Assembly: GCF_000332215.1 (NCBI RefSeq)
Contig: NZ_ALWB01000008.1
Span: 1-52,516, forward strand
From: Pseudanabaena biceps PCC 7429
GTDB taxonomy: Bacteria; Cyanobacteriota; Cyanobacteriia; Pseudanabaenales; Pseudanabaenaceae
DNA: 52,516 bases
Direction: 5' to 3'
Positions within the stretch are counted from its first letter, which is position 1. Each line of letters opens with the position of its first letter. The position numbers and the translations under genes were made by a program. The notes beneath the pieces are model-generated. The model was not told the origin of the DNA, searched no databases, and worked only from the letters and a program-made list of their open reading frames with translations. Shown one piece after another: positions 51,445-52,516 of the stretch.

Positions 51445-51551
51445 TTACAGCAATTACCACTCAAACGAACCACAAGGAAATTTTTGAAAGCGTTGCTTCG
51501 CAACGCTTTCAAAAATTTCCTTGCTTTGGGTTTGAGCGCGAAGCGCTGTAA
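51445..51551. repeat. Family D element nested beside A/B ends
   Basis: TTACAGCAATTACCACTCAA to GCGCGAAGCGCTGTAA. Immediately left is a family A-type end (AAGTATCTAAGCATAAGTAA) and immediately right a family B element, so D lies at the junction between two repeat ends. Confidence 0.88.
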
Positions 51552-51555
51552 ATCC

Positions 51556-51660
51556 CAAGTGGCTGGGCATAATTAAAACCCAGAATCAAAAGCTATAGCG
51601 CACGTTGCGCGTGCGCTATAGCTTTTGATTCTGGGTTTTATATTTAATTGTAGCTACTTA
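51556..51660. repeat. Family B palindromic element
   Basis: The left end AAGTGGCTGGGCATAATTAA and right end TTTAATTGTAGCTACTTAT enclose the longest perfect core of the family: AACCCAGAATCAAAAGCTAT with GCGCACG and its complement. The Uma2 stop codon abuts the right end. Confidence 0.9.
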
Positions 51661-52413
51661 TAAATTATCAGGATCTATACCTTGCGATCGCAGGTAAGCA
51701 GCCAACTTATCAGCTCGTTGGCTAGCTGCCTCAGCTTTCTCTGCTAGGGTTGGCAGCCAACTAGTTTGGTTATACCACCGCAACCAAAGCCCTTCGGTTC
51801 CTTGATAACCCCCTTGCCAGAGTCCCAATCCCATCCCTAAACTTTCAATCCAAAAACGTCCCTCGGTTAATGGGATCGCCTTATATCCGTTCACTGAAAT
51901 CTCAAAGGCGCGCAGATTATTTTCGTAGCGATCGTAAATAACATAGTAAGGAACGCGCAAAATCCGCTCATAGACCTCCCACTTAGTCGGGGGCTGATTG
52001 ACCTCTCTAAGCCTTTGTCCTAGGTCATCTTCTTCAGTGCCTGGAGATAGCAACTCCACAACCAAAAAAGGCGTAACACCTTCTTGCCAGATTAAGTAAC
52101 TCAGCCTCAACTCCTGCTGTTGAATAGCCCTCGGTACACCCAAAACCATATACCAATCAGGACGCTTGTACCATTGAGTATGTCTGGGGTCGTAATAGAG
52201 ATTGAGATCGCTTGCGAGCAGCATCTCTTCTGGCGAATAGCCAACAGGCTGGCAGGTCTCACTGAGTAAATTCGCCTGTATGCAATGAAATTCGTCAGGA
52301 AAACCAGACTCTCCCACCAACTCACTTGGTAAATCGTACATCGTTGGCATTGTCTCTAGGGGCGATCGCGGATGAATTGGCTGATACATAGCGTGACTAG
52401 CCTTCAGTAGCAT
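51658..52413 (-). CDS. Uma2 family (DUF820) putative restriction endonuclease
   Basis: The 251-aa protein belongs to the Uma2 group, a PD-(D/E)XK-like nuclease family greatly expanded in cyanobacteria. Visible features are PSELVGESGFPDEFH near the start, FLVVELLSPGTEEDDLG (active-site region with Glu-Leu-Leu-Ser-Pro) and KWEVYERILRVPYYVIYDRYENNLRAFE. The C-terminal TLAEKAEAASQRADKLAAYL forms a helix often seen in the family. The true role of Uma2 proteins is unclear. The start is unsure: ATGs at 52413 and further in (MYQPIHP) are both possible. No methylase is adjacent. Confidence 0.85.
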   Translation of the reverse strand: MLLKASHAMYQPIHPRSPLETMPTMYDLPSELVGESGFPDEFHCIQANLLSETCQPVGYSPEEMLLASDLNLYYDPRHTQWYKRPDWYMVLGVPRAIQQQELRLSYLIWQEGVTPFLVVELLSPGTEEDDLGQRLREVNQPPTKWEVYERILRVPYYVIYDRYENNLRAFEISVNGYKAIPLTEGRFWIESLGMGLGLWQGGYQGTEGLWLRWYNQTSWLPTLAEKAEAASQRADKLAAYLRSQGIDPDNL

Positions 52414-52455
52414 TGTCTAAATACAATTTTACCAAATTTGTTTAGGCTGAAATAA

Positions 52456-52516
52456 TTAAGTAGTTCGGCATAATTAAAAACCAAAACCTAGAAGAGCATA
52501 CCGCCCGCTGCGCGGG
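52456..52516. repeat. Family A element, cut by the window edge
   Basis: TTAAGTAGTTCGGCATAATT left end and the left arm of the GAGCATACCGCCCGC core are present; the right half is outside the window. Confidence 0.85.

Noticed and set aside
45547-52413. SNF2 helicase plus Uma2 as a defence island
   Set aside because: The two genes are separated by a metabolic aminotransferase and repeats; no methylase, phospholipase or other defence partner is present, and both families are common stand-alone genes in cyanobacteria.
1-52516. CRISPR array
   Set aside because: Many repeats are present, but they are dispersed palindromes or contiguous tandem repeats; there is no set of direct repeats separated by unique spacers, and no cas gene.

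Overview
This window looks like the chromosome of a filamentous or unicellular cyanobacterium, probably a Pseudanabaena-type organism; the genus is an inference. The evidence is the very frequent HIP1 octamer (GCGATCGC), ferredoxin-thioredoxin reductase catalytic chain, a PaO-type Rieske oxygenase, an FtsE/FtsX pair, ComFB and CheW-like signalling proteins, a fused CobA-HemD, and cyanobacterial-style multi-domain histidine kinases. About 47 protein genes, three tRNAs (Tyr-GTA, Gly-TCC, Arg-CCG), several broken genes and a very large number of palindromic repeats can be recognised. No rRNA, CRISPR array, prophage or complete insertion sequence is visible.

Layout. 0-5.3 kb: lpxA, a REC-PAS-GAF-HK-REC-REC kinase and an SDR39U1-type epimerase. 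5.3-10.9 kb: a three-element repeat cluster, tRNA-Tyr, CPBP membrane protease, clpS, a small protein, a subtilisin with a membrane tail and a Rieske lipoprotein. 11-16.9 kb: a CheW-like gene followed by a tandem-ComFB gene, ftrC, an unknown protein, trpS, a VOC protein and trmB. 17-24.9 kb: an APH-type kinase, a HEAT-repeat protein, tRNA-Gly, tcdA, a pentapeptide protein, a response regulator, ftsE/ftsX, tRNA-Arg and a His-box membrane hydroxylase. 25-36 kb: fetB, a triple PG-binding protein, cobA-hemD with rlmN, a metallophosphatase, a lone gvpF/L, ssb and clpB. 36-39.5 kb: a small accessory island of gene remains, with a YhcG/DUF1016 remnant, a small ORF split by a 130-bp MITE, a pair of unknown membrane proteins, a lone DUF433 protein and a toxin-antitoxin pair whose toxin has an internal stop. 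39.6-52.5 kb: FAD oxidase, cydAB, PaO-like oxygenase, a 1444-aa SNF2 helicase, an alanine-glyoxylate-type aminotransferase and a Uma2 nuclease.

Most genes are housekeeping or single-gene units. Clear functional groupings are cydA-cydB, rlmN-cobA/hemD, ftsE-ftsX, the CheW-like/tandem-ComFB pair and the antitoxin-toxin pair. The most unusual property of the window is its repeat landscape. Almost every intergenic gap carries one to three perfect palindromes belonging to a few families. Members of a family share short conserved ends but carry different central palindromes, in which both arms have changed together. One element is nested in another (26029-26243), and element ends repeatedly abut or supply stop codons. 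Short tandem repeats (7, 11, 12 and 15 bp) also occur inside the N-terminal codons of lpxA, the CheW-like gene and ftsE and right against the ftsX start codon.
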